From Martinezella lusitana (GTDB taxonomy: Bacteria > Pseudomonadota > Alphaproteobacteria > Rhizobiales > Rhizobiaceae), in contig NZ_JAFEVL010000020.1 in the NCBI RefSeq assembly GCF_016901135.1, positions 434,001 through 498,000 of the forward strand: a stretch of DNA of 64,000 bases, read 5' to 3'. The translations under genes were made by a program, and so were the position numbers. Every line of letters begins with the position of its first letter. The stretch's first letter is position 1. Shown piece by piece: positions 63,168 through 64,000 of the stretch. The notes below the pieces were generated by a model. The model worked only from the letters and a program-made list of their open reading frames with translations. It searched no databases and had not been told where the DNA came from.

Positions 63168-64000
63168 GTGAGAGCCCCGAAACTTTTTCTTTGCTTGGTC
63201 GCTTTTTTTGGCGTCACGTTAGCTGGAAACCGGGCCGATGCCGACGAATTGGTACGGTTCGAAGGCGCGCCCGTTAAGCCAAGCCCGTTTCGAGAACGCA
63301 AGGCGAAAGAACAAGGAGAAATTCTTCCTCAACCTCAAGGCACACCATTACTGGGATATTTGAGCCGGCCCCAAGGAAATGGTCCATTCCCGGCCATAGT
63401 CGTCATGCACGGATGCGGGGGCATTCGTCCAAGCCTCAAGACGATTTGGCCGGAGCGACTGGTTTCATGGGGCTACGTCGTGCTTCTGGTCGATAGCTTC
63501 TCCACCCGCAATATCAAAAGCACCTGTCAAAGCTATCTTCCTGATCGCGAATACGACGCCTATGGCGCTTTGGAATATTTATCGACCTACAGCTTTGTCG
63601 ATGCTCAGCGCATCGCATTGATGGGCTTTTCAGCGGGCGGCATGGCTGCGTTAGACGCCACAAAGATCAACGGCAGCCAGGAGTTTATGGACCACAAATT
63701 CAAGGCAGCCGTTGGCTACTATCCGCTCTGTGCAGCAAGCGAAGGGGATGCGACAGTCCCGACTTTGATTTTGAATGGCGAACTAGACGATTGGAGCCTG
63801 GCCGAACGATGCCGGCAGAGGGTGGGCCATCTGAGTGGCAATGGCCCACCAATCGAACTCGATGTCTATCCCGGTGCCTATCACGATTTTGATGTCCCAG
63901 AGGTCACTGTAGCAAAGAGGGTGTTCGGTCATTTAGAAGAGTATAATGCGTCCGCAGCGGAAAAGTCCTTCGACAGCGTTCACGCATTTCTCCAAAAGTA
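63168..64000 (+). CDS. Dienelactone-hydrolase-type secreted enzyme, 3' end at the window edge
   Basis: 277 complete codons from a GTG at 63168 (GGAG 7 nt upstream) to the window end, where only TA of the next codon is visible, so the stop may be right there. A signal peptide (VRAPKLFLCLVAFFGVTLAG) is followed by an alpha/beta hydrolase: FPAIVVMHGCGG (oxyanion), GFSAGG with S155, the aspartate of NGELDDW (207/208) and H239 in GAYHDFD. This is a DLH-type triad layout. The substrate is unknown. The protein seems exported, unlike cytoplasmic DLH enzymes. Confidence 0.85.
   Translation, partial: MRAPKLFLCLVAFFGVTLAGNRADADELVRFEGAPVKPSPFRERKAKEQGEILPQPQGTPLLGYLSRPQGNGPFPAIVVMHGCGGIRPSLKTIWPERLVSWGYVVLLVDSFSTRNIKSTCQSYLPDREYDAYGALEYLSTYSFVDAQRIALMGFSAGGMAALDATKINGSQEFMDHKFKAAVGYYPLCAASEGDATVPTLILNGELDDWSLAERCRQRVGHLSGNGPPIELDVYPGAYHDFDVPEVTVAKRVFGHLEEYNASAAEKSFDSVHAFLQK

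Noticed and set aside
63053..63301. 82-codon - strand frame
   Set aside because: It runs antisense through the signal peptide of the hydrolase at 63168, which has a complete catalytic triad.

Overview
The window is 64 kb of GC-rich, densely coding DNA that reads as the chromosome of a Rhizobiaceae member, most likely Rhizobium sensu stricto. The signs are the feuN-feuP-feuQ regulatory set, a cycH/ccmE/ccmF/ccmH operon followed by degP, a two-component pair and glnE, a palindromic intergenic element of the rhizobial RIME type, and small proteins of a rhizobial style. Nearly everything is core chromosomal. I see no rRNA, tRNA, CRISPR array, transposase, integrase or prophage.

Layout. 1-7.9 kb: a 5'-truncated DUF1491 gene, a DUF2336 gene, two small conserved-looking genes, a DUF1214/DUF1254 membrane pair, a bifunctional class A penicillin-binding protein, a cysteine-cluster (YcgN/YkgJ) protein, a YjbR-type protein and a Dabb-domain protein. 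8.4-11.4 kb: feuN-feuP-feuQ, the PhoPQ-like envelope/osmotic system with its small periplasmic modulator, then a lipoprotein. 11.6-22.7 kb, all on + strand: the cytochrome c maturation operon with stop/start overlaps, degP with its own terminator, an OmpR/HisKA pair, and glnE. 22.7-27.9 kb, - strand: an orphan PAS histidine kinase and pepN. 28.4-32.2 kb: an unrecognised protein with helix-turn-helix-like stretches behind a perfect palindrome, two candidate small genes in tandem, a uracil-DNA glycosylase homologue with altered motifs, and a YegD-type Hsp70. 32.4-36.8 kb: an RND efflux pump and its adaptor. 37-42.7 kb: an atypical SDR, ETF-ubiquinone oxidoreductase, a GNAT, a YCII-like protein, and an EamA exporter divergent from an Lrp/AsnC regulator. 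42.7-48.4 kb: mgtE with a structured leader, an alcohol dehydrogenase divergent from an HxlR regulator, an MFS exporter and a lipid kinase. 48.4-55.6 kb: a glutamine-synthetase-like and aminotransferase pair (polyamine-type catabolism), a NUDIX hydrolase, a GT39/GT2 pair and a divergent flippase-like membrane protein. 55.6-58.4 kb: an ECF42-type sigma factor with three tandem DGPF/YCII proteins and a divergent small membrane protein. 58.4-64 kb: amn, a short exported protein, DUF2147, a Sel1-type protein, a RIME-like repeat, a HisC-like aminotransferase and a 3'-truncated dienelactone-hydrolase-type enzyme.

The most interesting unit is the ECF42 locus. The 156-bp gap between the DGPF operon and the divergent small membrane protein gene carries TGTCGA-N17-CGTC facing one way and TGTCGA-N17-CGAC facing the other, so the sigma factor may drive both its own operon and the small gene. 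Second is the mgtE leader, whose nested stems take in the ribosome-binding region. Other leads are palindromic operators beside local regulators, a 24-bp palindrome overlapping the stop codon of a short exported protein, and enzymes (UDG, SDR) that keep the family fold but have lost hallmark residues.
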